Below, in pieces: positions 10,450-20,614 of a stretch of 64,000 nucleotides of DNA; position 1 is the stretch's first letter, and each line of letters starts with the position of its first letter. The notes under the pieces were generated by a model that was not told the DNA's origin, made no database searches, and saw only the letters and a program-made list of their open reading frames with translations. Source of the DNA: Candidatus Iainarchaeum sp. (GTDB taxonomy: Archaea; Iainarchaeota; Iainarchaeia; Iainarchaeales; JAGVWC01); the NCBI GenBank assembly GCA_018304465.1, contig JAGVWC010000009.1:124001-188000 (forward strand). The letters are read 5' to 3'. Made by a program: the position numbers and the translations under genes.

Positions 10450-11952
10450 ATGAATCAGCGGGCGTTCAATTTATTCACGGCGTTGGTTTCGTTTGTCCTC
10501 ATCATGCTGGCCGTGCTCATGGTCAACACCATGACGCGAACCGAAGAACGCGCCATCGCGACGGTCGCGGATCTGCAACAGCAATCCGAAATGCAGACGA
10601 TTGCGGACCTGCGCCGCGGAGACGCGTTTCAGTACGTGGTGTTTCGGATCCGGCATTTGATGGAAGAATATTTTTTCCGCACTGACGTGTATATTCCCGT
10701 GCAAAAAGGGAGAACCTGGGACCAGATGGTCTATGACGATTTCGCGTGCGCGCGCATGGGCGTGAATTGCGGAAGCGATCCGGGAGACGCGGATCGGGTA
10801 CAGTTGGCGAACTGGATTTCGGACGCGATCACGGGAATGCTTTATGAAGGCGAGTCGCGCGGACCGTATCTGGTTTCGTTGGAAGGATACGGCGCGGAAG
10901 GATTGATCGCAAAACCCAATTTCGAACGGGCCTTGACCGAAGCATTGCGATACGAGGATGCGACCGGAACGGATCCGCATCCGGTGTTCGAGCTCGTGGA
11001 CTGCGCGTATGACGAAACGGATCCGAATTGGCGTCGCGATTGTCCCGGCGGAACGTTTTACATCAATTTGCGTTTTGACAAAATCGACAACGCGACGTAC
11101 GAAGCCTTGCCGCGCATCGTGGTGACGGATTACAACGTGACGGGCGCGGTACTCAAAACCAGCGTGTTGCCGCGTTCGAATCTGCGCGTGTTCGTTCCCT
11201 TGCGCGTATTCCAGACATTGGCGCGATCCAAGGAAATCGCGGACAAAACCTTGTTCACGCCGCACATGGAAACCACGTTGTCGAACATGCATATCGGCGT
11301 GTGCGATGTGAGCAGTTGTGCGATCGAACGCAGGTTGAGTTCTCCGCAGCCGTCGATTCCGATTCCGGCTGGAACTGGCTGCGCGGGAACCACGGATACC
11401 GCGACGTATCATTTTGCCAAACCCGGCGCGCAGCCGCTGCCGTTGCCCACGGTTCCGGCGTCGATCATCAATTTTGATCCGAACTCTCCTGCGGATATGG
11501 TGGAAAAACTCGCGGATTACGCGCGCCGATGGATTTGCGAAACCGCGCGGGTACCACTGGCCGCCGAACTTGTTTCGGATCCCGCGGAAAGAGATTTGAA
11601 ATTGTTGACGAATCCCGCCGACAACTGTGTGTTCGTGAACACGACGCTTCGCCCAAACGCCGAGTCGCGTCCGATTATGATGCGCTGGGGCGGTGTGAAA
11701 CAATTCCCCGCAAACCAGGCGTTTTGCACGATGTTTGGCACCGCAGGCAGTTCCGCGTACCAGACGTACGCGAGTTTGTCGTTTTTGGAACAAAACGAAA
11801 ATTACAAAGTGCGGAAAAACTCGAGCGGAACCTACAACGTGCGGATTTATCCGTCGTGGCCGACCAAACCGAAACCGAACTTCGGAACGTGTTATGACGA
11901 CTGCGATCCGGATGATTTGACGATCTGCGGAAGCGTTTCGTGCAATCCTTAA
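10450..11952 (+). CDS. Pilin-like membrane-anchored protein of unknown function
   Basis: 500 residues. The N-terminus is MNQRAF followed by a single hydrophobic helix (residues ~8-28, NLFTALVSFVLIMLAVLMVN) and then a charged helix, an arrangement resembling archaeal type IV pilin-like proteins processed just before the helix. No prepilin cleavage site can be proved. The rest is a large exported domain with about ten cysteines, several in pairs (CDVSSC, CYDDCD, CGSVSC), suggesting disulfides. It has its own TATA box and lies between the P1 and P2 loci. I do not recognise the family; a role with the surrounding giant surface proteins is inferred from position. Confidence 0.75.
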   Translation: MNQRAFNLFTALVSFVLIMLAVLMVNTMTRTEERAIATVADLQQQSEMQTIADLRRGDAFQYVVFRIRHLMEEYFFRTDVYIPVQKGRTWDQMVYDDFACARMGVNCGSDPGDADRVQLANWISDAITGMLYEGESRGPYLVSLEGYGAEGLIAKPNFERALTEALRYEDATGTDPHPVFELVDCAYDETDPNWRRDCPGGTFYINLRFDKIDNATYEALPRIVVTDYNVTGAVLKTSVLPRSNLRVFVPLRVFQTLARSKEIADKTLFTPHMETTLSNMHIGVCDVSSCAIERRLSSPQPSIPIPAGTGCAGTTDTATYHFAKPGAQPLPLPTVPASIINFDPNSPADMVEKLADYARRWICETARVPLAAELVSDPAERDLKLLTNPADNCVFVNTTLRPNAESRPIMMRWGGVKQFPANQAFCTMFGTAGSSAYQTYASLSFLEQNENYKVRKNSSGTYNVRIYPSWPTKPKPNFGTCYDDCDPDDLTICGSVSCNP

Positions 11953-12017
11953 GCAAACCATTAAAAACGTTAAAACCCATGAAATTGCAGTTTTCCCGAG
12001 AATGGGCGGGAAAAAGA

Positions 12018-12025
12018 TTAAAATA
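12018..12025 (+). promoter_or_regulatory. TATA box for giant gene P2
   Basis: TTAAAATA lies about 38 bases before ATG 12060; a short GTGAG at 12052-12056 may help ribosome binding. Confidence 0.55.
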
Positions 12026-12059
12026 CACCATTAATCTACTATAATGAGAAAGTGAGTCC

Positions 12060-15000
12060 ATGGGCCTTGGGGATTCGGTTAAAAGTTTTTACCTGTCATT
12101 GGAAGACAAATACTATTCGGGCCTTGATTGGCTGGACTCCAAAGGAGTTCCCGTGTACGGCGTGGTCGACGCGATCGAGTCGGCCAATATTCCAAGTTTT
12201 CCGATTTTCGCTTTGCTCGTGCTCGTGATTTTAGCCGGAATTGGATTCGTATTGATCGGCGGTTTTTCGCCGGCGGAATCAAACGTTTCTTTGTCGATTG
12301 TCGATGAAGAAAGCAACCCCGTGGCCGCGGCAACGGTGGCAGCCAAGATTCGTGATTCCACTGCGGATCCCAACTCGTTGATTTCGAATGTTGAAGGCGT
12401 AGTTACGTTTAAGGTTCCGTTCGGAACCATCGTGGATGTTACCGTCACCAAGGATGGTTTTGCCGAAGCCAAAGAATCGGTTTCTCCGAATACCGCGGAA
12501 TTTTCGAAGACCATCGTGTTGTCCGAATCCCAATCGACGGACACGCGCGTGATCCGGATCGTGAACGCCGCGGATAACTCGGTGTACACGGCTCCCATTT
12601 CTTTGCGTTTTTCGTGCATCGGAAATTCGTCGTTTTCAAAAGAAGTGACGTCGCAAAACGGTCAGGTGACGGTGGATGGAATTCCAAAGAACTGCGGGTT
12701 GCTCGTGGCCGCGGTAAGCACTTCCGGTTTGTCGGTTGGAAGCGGTCAGATTGATTTGGCGGCGCCGTCGCCGGTCATTACGGTTTCGGAAGAACAATTG
12801 ATTACGGGAACCGTCAAAGTCGTGGTTGCCGGCGAAACCCAAAAAGCGCTTTCCAATATCAATGTGCGCTTGTTAAAACAAAACGGACAGTCCTTGGGTT
12901 CGCAGTCTACGGGAGAAACGGGGATTGTTTCGTTTGAAAAGGTTCCGATCGGAAAATATTTCGTGCGCGCAACGGATCTGGGTTCTCCCGCGCGTTTTGC
13001 CGAGTTTGATTCTTCCGTCAAAGGAACCATCAAAGACGTTTTGGAAAACCAGTCCACCGAATTCGCGGTGACGATGGAAGAAAAAGTCCTTGGAAAAATC
13101 AAGTTGTTGGTGCGCGATTCGGAGTCTTTGCAGCCGGTTTCGAATGTATCCGTCACGTTGTACAAGGACAAAACCGAATTGGATGTCAAAAGCACGGGTA
13201 GCGACGGCAAAGTCGAATTTTCCGTGGGAGACACGGCGCCGGTATACGGATTGAAACTGGATCATCAGAGTTATTTGATTGCAACAAAAGCGTCTGTGGG
13301 CGCGTCCGATTCCGTGCAAGAAGTGTTGCTTGAAAAACTCACGAGCGAAAACGGGAACAGCACTGAAGTATCCGTGGTCGATCAGACGAACCAACCGGTT
13401 GAAAACGTCAAGGTCGTGTTGAAGAAACTGGACGGAACGATCGCAAGCGAAGTACTCGTCACGGGTAGCACCGGAAAAGCGCGTTTTTCGCGTCTTGTTC
13501 CCGACACGTATTATGCGTTTGTTTCAAAAGAAGGAATCGGAGAAAACAATTCCGACAGTGTGGCGGTCACGGACCGGCAGTTATCCAAGATTTTGGTAGC
13601 GCTTGAAATCGGTTCGGGTGACTTTGAAGTCACGGTGCTCGACGCGGGGTTACAGCCGTTAAGCGGCGCGACCGTCAAAGCGATTGATCTTTATTCGCAA
13701 GCAGTGCTGGCCACGCAGTCTTCGCAGTCGGATGGAAAAGCGAAGTTTTCGATTCGAACCGACAAACGCGTGTTTTTTGAAGTGACCGCGCCTGGATTTG
13801 CGTCGTTTTACACGGTCTCGTTGTCGCCGCAAAACGGAGCCACGCGTTTTGTGGTCAGCCAACTGGTCGCCGACATCGCCAAATTGGAAGTCCGCTGGCT
13901 TGGGCTTGCGGTTGGGGAAGAACAAGTGGCGGAAGACAGTTCCACGCCGCCGTTAAAAGCGGGTGAAAAATACACCGCACGATTGTTGCTATTGATTCCA
14001 AAAGACACGCAACTGGACGAAGCCGGCGTGCATGTGCGCACCGGCAAAAGCGACGTTGAAGCCGTCAATGTGTTGGAAAGCGATTATTTGTTTATTTCAA
14101 GAATCAATTCCGCGGCGACAGGCATGATTCGTGGAACCACGTTTTCGCCTCCCACGGGTTATGCGGAGGATTCGACGCATTTGACCACCGGAGATTCGAA
14201 ATGGGCGAACATGGTGTTTTCGCGTCCGAAAGGCGGCGCGTACCAAATCGAAGCCGAAATCGTGGTGCGCGACAATACGCCGCTTGGAACCACTTTGGAA
14301 ATCAATTATCGCGGTTGGGGAAAAACCGGTTCGTACGTGCGGTTCCCGACGGATCGGGTGTTGGGCGAAAACGAATCCGCGCAGGGAAAACAAGCCTTGT
14401 ACGCGGTGACGAACACCAAGCTTTACAGCGTGGGGCCTTCGAGTTTGTGCAGCGGAAGCTTTTGCACGGTCATTTCGATTCAGGATTTGTCCCAGGACCT
14501 GCAGACCGGTGTCTTTGATTCGTTTCCGGCAAAGCCTTTGACGGATTACAAATTGTTTTTTACCATTATCAACAATGGTTCCGCGGCGTTTGGAAACGCG
14601 CAAGTCGAGGTTTCGACCCAGACCGGCGGATTGGTGTTTGACGAGTACCAGATCACGGATTCGGCGGGTCAACGCGCCAGCGGAAACGCAAGCGGCGCGG
14701 GTTCGTTTAGTGTTCCGGTGAACGATTTCACGCAAAGCTCGACGATTTTCGGAAACGTGGTTTTTTCCACGGCCAGCGAAGGCATCACGCGGTTGTTGAT
14801 CACGGTCAAGAGTTCATCGTCCGGCGTGTTCCAAAAAGCGATCGATCTTGAAGTCGAACCCTTGCGCGACATGAACATCGACGTGTTGCCCAAGAACATC
14901 GTTTCGTTCCTAAACAATGATTTGCTGGTGCGGGCAACCGACCGGAATTCCGAATCCGGCATTCCGAATGTTTCGATCGAAATTTTCCAAAACGACTTTC

Positions 15001-18000
15001 GGATCGCGTCCGGTGTCACGGACGGAAGCGGCGTGTTTCGAAAAACCTTGCAGGCGCCGTCGCCGGGAAGCGTTTTCGTGCTGAAAGCCAAAAAACCGGG
15101 GTACAAAACCGTGGAACAGCAATTGAAGGTGTCGCCTTCGATTTTGGACGTGGTTCCAAGTTCAATCGAGGAAACCCTGACGACCGTGGGATTGTTTAGC
15201 CTTCAAAAAGAATTGATTATCACGAATCGCACGGCGTTGGATTTGACGATTCGCGAAATTCGTTTCAACAACGATTTTAACCGCCTGGTGCGCGGACGCT
15301 TAAGCCAGAATTACGCGGGCCAAAAACTTTCCCAGGGCATCGATTCGAACGTGTTCGTGATCATTGAATTGACGGACGACGGAAAACGCTTGTTGCAACG
15401 CCAAGACGTGCATGGAACCTTGACGATTTACGTGTCGGATGCCGAGAACACGGCGACGTGGGCCAATGAAATTCCCGTGACGGTTCACATCGGGTTTGGC
15501 GGCGAAGTCCTCGAACCCAAATGTTTGATTATTTCTCCCGATAAAACCGAAGTGTTTTCGTTTGGAAACGCGGTGACCACGCAGGTATTGGTCGCGAACA
15601 AGTGCCGCGCGGACGCGAGTTTCGTTCCGTTGCAAAACCTTGAAGCCAAAGTCTCGTGGAAAGGAACCGGAAACGAAATCGGGTTGTTCGGTCTTGCGTC
15701 GACCGGCGAAACATCGGCAAGCGAAGAAAGCGCTTCTTTTGCGGGACTTTCCCCAAGCAACGGCGCATACTTGTCCGGAGTCGCGCGTTTTGATGCCGGC
15801 GCCACGCTGTCCAAGATTTATCGTACCACGTTGGAAGCCTTGAATCCGAATACTGAAAACGCGTTTGATTTGACGTTTGCGCCAAAACCCGGAATCGCGG
15901 GCGGTTCTGGCATTGCCGTGATCACGTTTCGAGCGCATCATCCCGCGAACAACGGCGAAGAACTCTTGTCGGGTTCGATCGAAGTACCAGTCAATGTCAA
16001 TGATTTGTTGCGTTGCATCGAAATCGACCGCACCCAGCGTTTAACGGTGCAGTCCACGCCGCCGGGAATCGGCTACGGAATTTACGATCAATTCGGATAC
16101 GGCGGTTCCACGAACCAAGGATTCGGCCGGTTCGATTACCAAGGCGCTCAGAATTATTACGGCGGTTACAACAACGGAACCTTGGGAACCGGTGTGTACG
16201 GCGGCTATGGCCCCGGAAACGTAACGGTTCCGCCGGTCGGAGGCGCCAGCAACGCAAACCCGACGTTGGTGGATTATCCCGAACGCGTGCAGGCATTCAA
16301 TTATCCGTACGCGGGTTACTCCGAACCGTTTTACGATACCTTGTCCCCGTACCAGGGAACCTCGTTTGGAATGCCGTTCAATTACAGCAACGCGTGGAGA
16401 GGACAAACGAACTTTTTCACGGTGCGAAACAATTGTTCGATTCCGGTGCAAATCCAGTTGAGTCCGGATCCGGAATTGTTGGTGGACAACGCCAAGTTTT
16501 CGTTGTCGCCCGGAAACGATCAGCGCGTGGAGATCCAGAGTTCGAACTATTACGGCTCTTACCGGATTAATGTGGCCGGAAAAGCCGAAACCGGAACCGA
16601 TTTGCCGAGAAAAATCGCGTCGTTAAACGTGGACGTGATGCCCGCGGATGATCCGAGCCGTTACCGCGATTGCATCAAGCTTTCCACGACGCGATTCATG
16701 TTCAATGATTTGGTGCAACGACCCGTGACCGCCAAAGTATTCAATTCGTGTTTTGGCCAAGGCGTGCGATTGGATTATGATTCCGTGACGTTTAGCAACC
16801 AAGCGTACGGAGAAATCCAGGCGCAATCCGAAGGCGTGAATGGTTTGATTCAAGGCGTGCAAGTCATTGATTTGAGCACGCGACGCATGAGCGGCAACCA
16901 GGCGCAGCAAGTGCTTGAATTCGAGATTTACAAGAATCTTTCGTATCGCACCCAACCGGGTTTTCCATATCAGCAAGCCCCGCAAGACGATTTGTACGGT
17001 TTGCGCATCATGGCAACCCAAGCCTATAATCGCGTGCAGTCACCGGGAAGCCTCGTGGTCCGGTACATGACGCCGGAAGGAATGACGCAACAAAAAGCGT
17101 TTCGCGTGACACTCGAAGACCAATGGAACCTCCTCAACATGCTTCCGATGTTTTCGCTTGGAAACCCCTATATTCATCCCCAGCAATGCCTGGTTGAAAA
17201 AGCATTGGATTTCGGCAGTTGTTTGACGGATTCAGATTTTGCGGGAAAAAACACGTATTCATATAGTGCGCGCCGCGTTTTGAATGTCGGCGGTTCCCAA
17301 GGCGGCACGGGAACAGGCTATGGCGGCGTCGGTTCGATGTATCCGTATTCGCCGTACGCAAACCCCGCCATGGTCGGAAACCCGTCGTATGGATACAATC
17401 CATATGGCACAAGCCCGATCGGTGGCTATTCGGGCGCTCAAGACCCGTATTTGGGGAACACGTTCCAGCCCAGCAACGCTCCCAATGCGCTGGTTCAACC
17501 GTATCCGTACTATAATCCGTCGCCAACGGTCTCCGGTTATCCGAATGGTCAATTCGGCGGACAAGCGAACATGTGCGGAAGCGTTGATTCTTTGATCTTA
17601 AGCGGAAAAGAACAGGGATCCGTCATAACCAAGGATGGTTTGCGCGTCACCGTGGCGGTTGCAACCGAAGGCGGCGTCGGAGGCGCGAACGCCGTGCGCG
17701 TCACCGTGGACAGGTCCAATGTCAAGGCGGGTCGCATTGAAGTCAATGAAACCCTACGCGCCCAGGTACGGCGACAAACCCCGCTTGGAACGTATGATAT
17801 TTCTCTTCCGTTACGCGTATGCGTGGAATTTAAGCAAGGCGGAACTGGAACCGGTACGCCGACTCCTGGCGGTGGCGCGATTTTGGGTCCTGATGGAATC
17901 GTTCCGGGTTCAACGCCACCCGTGGCATGCGACGAGGCAAGCCAGCAAACCGGTCCGGGTGCGTTTGACAAGGCGCGTTTTTACATGCTAAAACTCGATT

Positions 18001-19874
18001 GGAAATACGATTCGATTGCGGCCGAACAATGCAATTATGTCAGCGGCCAGAAATCGGACAAACAAAACAACTTTTGCGACGGCGTACAGCATTTGGCGGC
18101 CTTGACCAAGAAAGTCAAAGCGATTCGCGAAACCGTGTCGGCGAACGAAGCCAAATTCAATTCTGAGGAAACCATGAAAAAAGTATACGGAATCACGGAG
18201 GACACAAAGCTTTCCGAGTACAAGATTTCCAGTCGATTGCCGCAATGGATGATCGAACACGTGATCATCAATCAGGACGTCGTGTTTAATGCCGGCAAGT
18301 TCCAATGGGTATCCGACAAAACCAAAACGAAACCCATGGCGTACATGGTCAGCAAGAAATCGGACGAGTTGCTGGTGAAAGGCGCGGTCAGTTCCGAGAT
18401 GTTTACGCGCGTGAAAGCATTGAACGAAGTCACGAACAAGACGCCGAATCCCGAGACCTTTGGCGTGATTGTGTCCAAAATGAGCGAAGCCTTGACGGGT
18501 TTGGCCGCGCTTCCCGCGGATTCCGACAAAATCGTTTTGTTGTTTGAAAAAAAACCCGAATTGGATGGACTATTGCCAAAATTGGGAGCGGATTTGGTTT
18601 CGATCAAGGACACGCAGTTCTATGCCTTGACCCTAAACGAATACGGGTTGTTCCACCAGCAATTGGCCGCGGTTTTGGACCTGGATAAAAAACAATCCGC
18701 GGACATCCAGATCGGAGACACCACGGTGAACGTGACGAACGCGGCAATGCAATCGATGCTGGCCAACATCAAGGTGTTGTCCGCGGTGGAAGAAGGCGAA
18801 GGATCCGAATACACGTATTTCGCGTACAAGAACGGAAAATTGCGAAAAGAGCTCGAAGGATCCAAGATCGACCTTGAAAAGTTTTTCGAAACCTTCGTAT
18901 TGGCGCAGACATTGCTGATCAAGGATAATTATTCCCAGCAATTAAAGGATAATTTCCAGTCCGCTTACCAAGGCGCGTTCGGATCCGAGAAAGACACGGA
19001 TTATTTGAACGTGAAAAACTGGGAGTTTGAATCCCCGCAATTAAGCCAAAGCGGCGTGTACATGACCATGATCGAATACAACTGGGCGGACAGCCAAAAG
19101 CCCCTCAAGATCGGAATCACCAAGGATACGAGCGCGGTTCCCCAAGACGTGGCGGACGCCGTGGCCAACAATCCGTTGTTTTCCATGCCATTTGACGTTT
19201 TGACAGTTCCGGGAACGGATTTCGGAACGGGAACCAGCGAACAATTCTTGATCGCGGCGCAAACCCGCTCGAACGTGACGGGCCAAACCATGGTCGCAAG
19301 CCAAGTCAAGAAACTCGGGGACGCAAAACTGCACTCGGGCGTTTTGTTTGAATTAAACCAGAACAACCTCGTGTTCGCGCCTTCGGTAGCGTACGCGTTT
19401 TCACAGACCCAAGCCGGCGAAACCGGTTTGCTTTACGAAGTCAAGATGGGCGGCAATTCGGCTCCGGCGATTCGTTGGAGTTCAGGTGAAGGCGGATTGG
19501 GAACGCCGAAAAGCATTTGCGGCATCACGGGCGACAATCAGTATTATCTGGTGAAAGGACAATCGACCGCCGGAACATTGTTTTTGCCAGCGGAAGCGAC
19601 TCCGGCCAGCGTGCGATTGATTTGTACGCAAAACACGGCTTCGCTTTCCGGAAAAAAATTCGAGTTCAAGAACGGCATCGTGGCCCCTAGCGCATTAACC
19701 GGTGTTTCGACGACCAAGGATTCGAAAGCCAATAACGCGATGGATTTGGGGTTGTCCAGCGCTTCCGCGGTTTCTTTGTACGACATGGTCCAGGGAATCC
19801 GGTCGGGTTACGTGTGCATTTCTTCTTCTGGCGGATCCATGACCATGCATTGGAACGCAAAGCAGATCAAGTAA
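12060..19874 (+). CDS. Giant membrane-anchored surface protein P2 (intact paralog)
   Basis: The intact 2604-residue member of the family. The N-terminus (FYLSLEDKYYSGLDWLDSKG) is shared almost residue for residue with P3 and precedes one transmembrane helix at residues ~47-68. Residues ~75-640 are about six carboxypeptidase-regulatory-like beta repeats of ~85-95 residues. The shared central domain follows, with GVHVRTG near 656, KWANM near 714 and YRGW near 750. Further Ig-like domains lead to a Tyr/Gly-rich linker (~1335-1447), a RNNCS domain, a second such linker (~1740-1837) and a ~700-residue helical C-terminal region. The topology predicts a short cytoplasmic tail and a huge external part. 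No enzymatic motif is visible. A structural, adhesive or host-contact role is inference. Confidence 0.85.
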   Translation: MGLGDSVKSFYLSLEDKYYSGLDWLDSKGVPVYGVVDAIESANIPSFPIFALLVLVILAGIGFVLIGGFSPAESNVSLSIVDEESNPVAAATVAAKIRDSTADPNSLISNVEGVVTFKVPFGTIVDVTVTKDGFAEAKESVSPNTAEFSKTIVLSESQSTDTRVIRIVNAADNSVYTAPISLRFSCIGNSSFSKEVTSQNGQVTVDGIPKNCGLLVAAVSTSGLSVGSGQIDLAAPSPVITVSEEQLITGTVKVVVAGETQKALSNINVRLLKQNGQSLGSQSTGETGIVSFEKVPIGKYFVRATDLGSPARFAEFDSSVKGTIKDVLENQSTEFAVTMEEKVLGKIKLLVRDSESLQPVSNVSVTLYKDKTELDVKSTGSDGKVEFSVGDTAPVYGLKLDHQSYLIATKASVGASDSVQEVLLEKLTSENGNSTEVSVVDQTNQPVENVKVVLKKLDGTIASEVLVTGSTGKARFSRLVPDTYYAFVSKEGIGENNSDSVAVTDRQLSKILVALEIGSGDFEVTVLDAGLQPLSGATVKAIDLYSQAVLATQSSQSDGKAKFSIRTDKRVFFEVTAPGFASFYTVSLSPQNGATRFVVSQLVADIAKLEVRWLGLAVGEEQVAEDSSTPPLKAGEKYTARLLLLIPKDTQLDEAGVHVRTGKSDVEAVNVLESDYLFISRINSAATGMIRGTTFSPPTGYAEDSTHLTTGDSKWANMVFSRPKGGAYQIEAEIVVRDNTPLGTTLEINYRGWGKTGSYVRFPTDRVLGENESAQGKQALYAVTNTKLYSVGPSSLCSGSFCTVISIQDLSQDLQTGVFDSFPAKPLTDYKLFFTIINNGSAAFGNAQVEVSTQTGGLVFDEYQITDSAGQRASGNASGAGSFSVPVNDFTQSSTIFGNVVFSTASEGITRLLITVKSSSSGVFQKAIDLEVEPLRDMNIDVLPKNIVSFLNNDLLVRATDRNSESGIPNVSIEIFQNDFRIASGVTDGSGVFRKTLQAPSPGSVFVLKAKKPGYKTVEQQLKVSPSILDVVPSSIEETLTTVGLFSLQKELIITNRTALDLTIREIRFNNDFNRLVRGRLSQNYAGQKLSQGIDSNVFVIIELTDDGKRLLQRQDVHGTLTIYVSDAENTATWANEIPVTVHIGFGGEVLEPKCLIISPDKTEVFSFGNAVTTQVLVANKCRADASFVPLQNLEAKVSWKGTGNEIGLFGLASTGETSASEESASFAGLSPSNGAYLSGVARFDAGATLSKIYRTTLEALNPNTENAFDLTFAPKPGIAGGSGIAVITFRAHHPANNGEELLSGSIEVPVNVNDLLRCIEIDRTQRLTVQSTPPGIGYGIYDQFGYGGSTNQGFGRFDYQGAQNYYGGYNNGTLGTGVYGGYGPGNVTVPPVGGASNANPTLVDYPERVQAFNYPYAGYSEPFYDTLSPYQGTSFGMPFNYSNAWRGQTNFFTVRNNCSIPVQIQLSPDPELLVDNAKFSLSPGNDQRVEIQSSNYYGSYRINVAGKAETGTDLPRKIASLNVDVMPADDPSRYRDCIKLSTTRFMFNDLVQRPVTAKVFNSCFGQGVRLDYDSVTFSNQAYGEIQAQSEGVNGLIQGVQVIDLSTRRMSGNQAQQVLEFEIYKNLSYRTQPGFPYQQAPQDDLYGLRIMATQAYNRVQSPGSLVVRYMTPEGMTQQKAFRVTLEDQWNLLNMLPMFSLGNPYIHPQQCLVEKALDFGSCLTDSDFAGKNTYSYSARRVLNVGGSQGGTGTGYGGVGSMYPYSPYANPAMVGNPSYGYNPYGTSPIGGYSGAQDPYLGNTFQPSNAPNALVQPYPYYNPSPTVSGYPNGQFGGQANMCGSVDSLILSGKEQGSVITKDGLRVTVAVATEGGVGGANAVRVTVDRSNVKAGRIEVNETLRAQVRRQTPLGTYDISLPLRVCVEFKQGGTGTGTPTPGGGAILGPDGIVPGSTPPVACDEASQQTGPGAFDKARFYMLKLDWKYDSIAAEQCNYVSGQKSDKQNNFCDGVQHLAALTKKVKAIRETVSANEAKFNSEETMKKVYGITEDTKLSEYKISSRLPQWMIEHVIINQDVVFNAGKFQWVSDKTKTKPMAYMVSKKSDELLVKGAVSSEMFTRVKALNEVTNKTPNPETFGVIVSKMSEALTGLAALPADSDKIVLLFEKKPELDGLLPKLGADLVSIKDTQFYALTLNEYGLFHQQLAAVLDLDKKQSADIQIGDTTVNVTNAAMQSMLANIKVLSAVEEGEGSEYTYFAYKNGKLRKELEGSKIDLEKFFETFVLAQTLLIKDNYSQQLKDNFQSAYQGAFGSEKDTDYLNVKNWEFESPQLSQSGVYMTMIEYNWADSQKPLKIGITKDTSAVPQDVADAVANNPLFSMPFDVLTVPGTDFGTGTSEQFLIAAQTRSNVTGQTMVASQVKKLGDAKLHSGVLFELNQNNLVFAPSVAYAFSQTQAGETGLLYEVKMGGNSAPAIRWSSGEGGLGTPKSICGITGDNQYYLVKGQSTAGTLFLPAEATPASVRLICTQNTASLSGKKFEFKNGIVAPSALTGVSTTKDSKANNAMDLGLSSASAVSLYDMVQGIRSGYVCISSSGGSMTMHWNAKQIK
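16065..16400 (+). other. Gly/Tyr/Asn-rich low-complexity linker 1 in P2
   Basis: About 110 residues dominated by G, Y, N, Q, F and P (for example YYGGYNNGTLG), located just before the RNNCS domain. It occupies the same place as the Tyr/Gln-rich linker of P1. Confidence 0.75.
17280..17575 (+). other. Gly/Tyr/Pro/Asn-rich low-complexity linker 2 in P2
   Basis: About 98 residues rich in G, Y, P, N and S (for example YPYSPYANPAMVGNPSYGYN). It separates the middle domains of P2 from the C-terminal helical region. Confidence 0.75.
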
Positions 19875-19941
19875 GCCAACAGGCTTTTATAGTTCTTTTT
19901 GCCTTTATTTCCACACATACGCGTGTCCAAAAGGGTTTTTC

Positions 19942-20547
19942 ATGGTTGAACGATCGGATTTGATGGTTTCTTTTTTGGTGGCATTCGCGTTCTGGATGGT
20001 GGCCCGCGTGGTTGCCGTTATCGGACATTGGGAATACTCCTTGTTTTCGATTTCCACTCCGACCATGATCGGATTGGTGTTGATGGGAATCGTTGCGGTT
20101 TTTTTCTCGTCGCTTTTGTTTGGCCGCACGGTGTTCTTGACGTTTTTTTTGCTTGGAGTCATGACCAGTCCTGTGATTGGTTATTCCTCGGTGTTTCTTA
20201 ATATCGCAGTCGGCGTCGCCTTGTCATTGGCAGGAGTCGTGGGCGTGTTGCTGGGGCAAAAGATTTCCGCGGATTTGCAGGAAGACGACCCATTGAAATT
20301 CAAGGACAAAGGGTTGATTCTTTTGGTGGTTGCAAGCGTAGTGTTGTGTGTTGGCGTCGGATTTTTTTCCGAACACATTAATTCGTTTAATGAAAAATCC
20401 CTTTCCGTGGCACGCGATGTGCGAGACGGAAAAATCGATTGGGTCAGCGCGGTCGCGCGTTTGGCGGGAACGGATTATAACTCAGCCATGACCCCGGATC
20501 CGAATGGGGCGGCTTTTGATCCAAACCAACTTCCGGGGCGTTCCTGA
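19942..20547 (+). CDS. Four-helix integral membrane protein, function unknown
   Basis: 201 residues with about five hydrophobic segments: ~9-29, ~42-60, ~64-82, ~86-104 and ~125-145 (GLILLVVASVVLCVGVGFFS). A polar C-terminal tail of ~55 residues follows. ATG 19942 lies about 26 bases after a CTTTATTT element (19912-19919), consistent with a leaderless transcript. It lies between P2 and P3, in the same orientation, with its own intergenic regions on both sides. No family is recognised. A role in inserting or supporting the giant proteins is a guess from position only. Confidence 0.75.
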   Translation: MVERSDLMVSFLVAFAFWMVARVVAVIGHWEYSLFSISTPTMIGLVLMGIVAVFFSSLLFGRTVFLTFFLLGVMTSPVIGYSSVFLNIAVGVALSLAGVVGVLLGQKISADLQEDDPLKFKDKGLILLVVASVVLCVGVGFFSEHINSFNEKSLSVARDVRDGKIDWVSAVARLAGTDYNSAMTPDPNGAAFDPNQLPGRS

Positions 20548-20561
20548 GCCGAATTTTGAGC

Positions 20562-20610
20562 ATATATTAATAAATACAAAAATCATAATTTCGTAGCGTT
20601 AGCGAGGGGA
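20562..20610 (+). promoter_or_regulatory. Promoter and ribosome site of giant gene P3
   Basis: Overlapping TATA-like sequences ATATATTAATAAATAC occupy 20562-20577, and GAGGGGA at 20604-20610 sits four bases before ATG 20615. Unlike most genes here, P3 therefore appears to have a true leader with a ribosome site. Confidence 0.6.
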
Positions 20611-20614
20611 CCGA

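Noticed and set aside
10471-11961. Long open frame on the minus strand opposite the pilin-like gene (496 codons)
   Set aside because: Arg/His-rich shadow product; the plus-strand gene has a TATA box, a membrane helix and conserved-looking Cys pairs.
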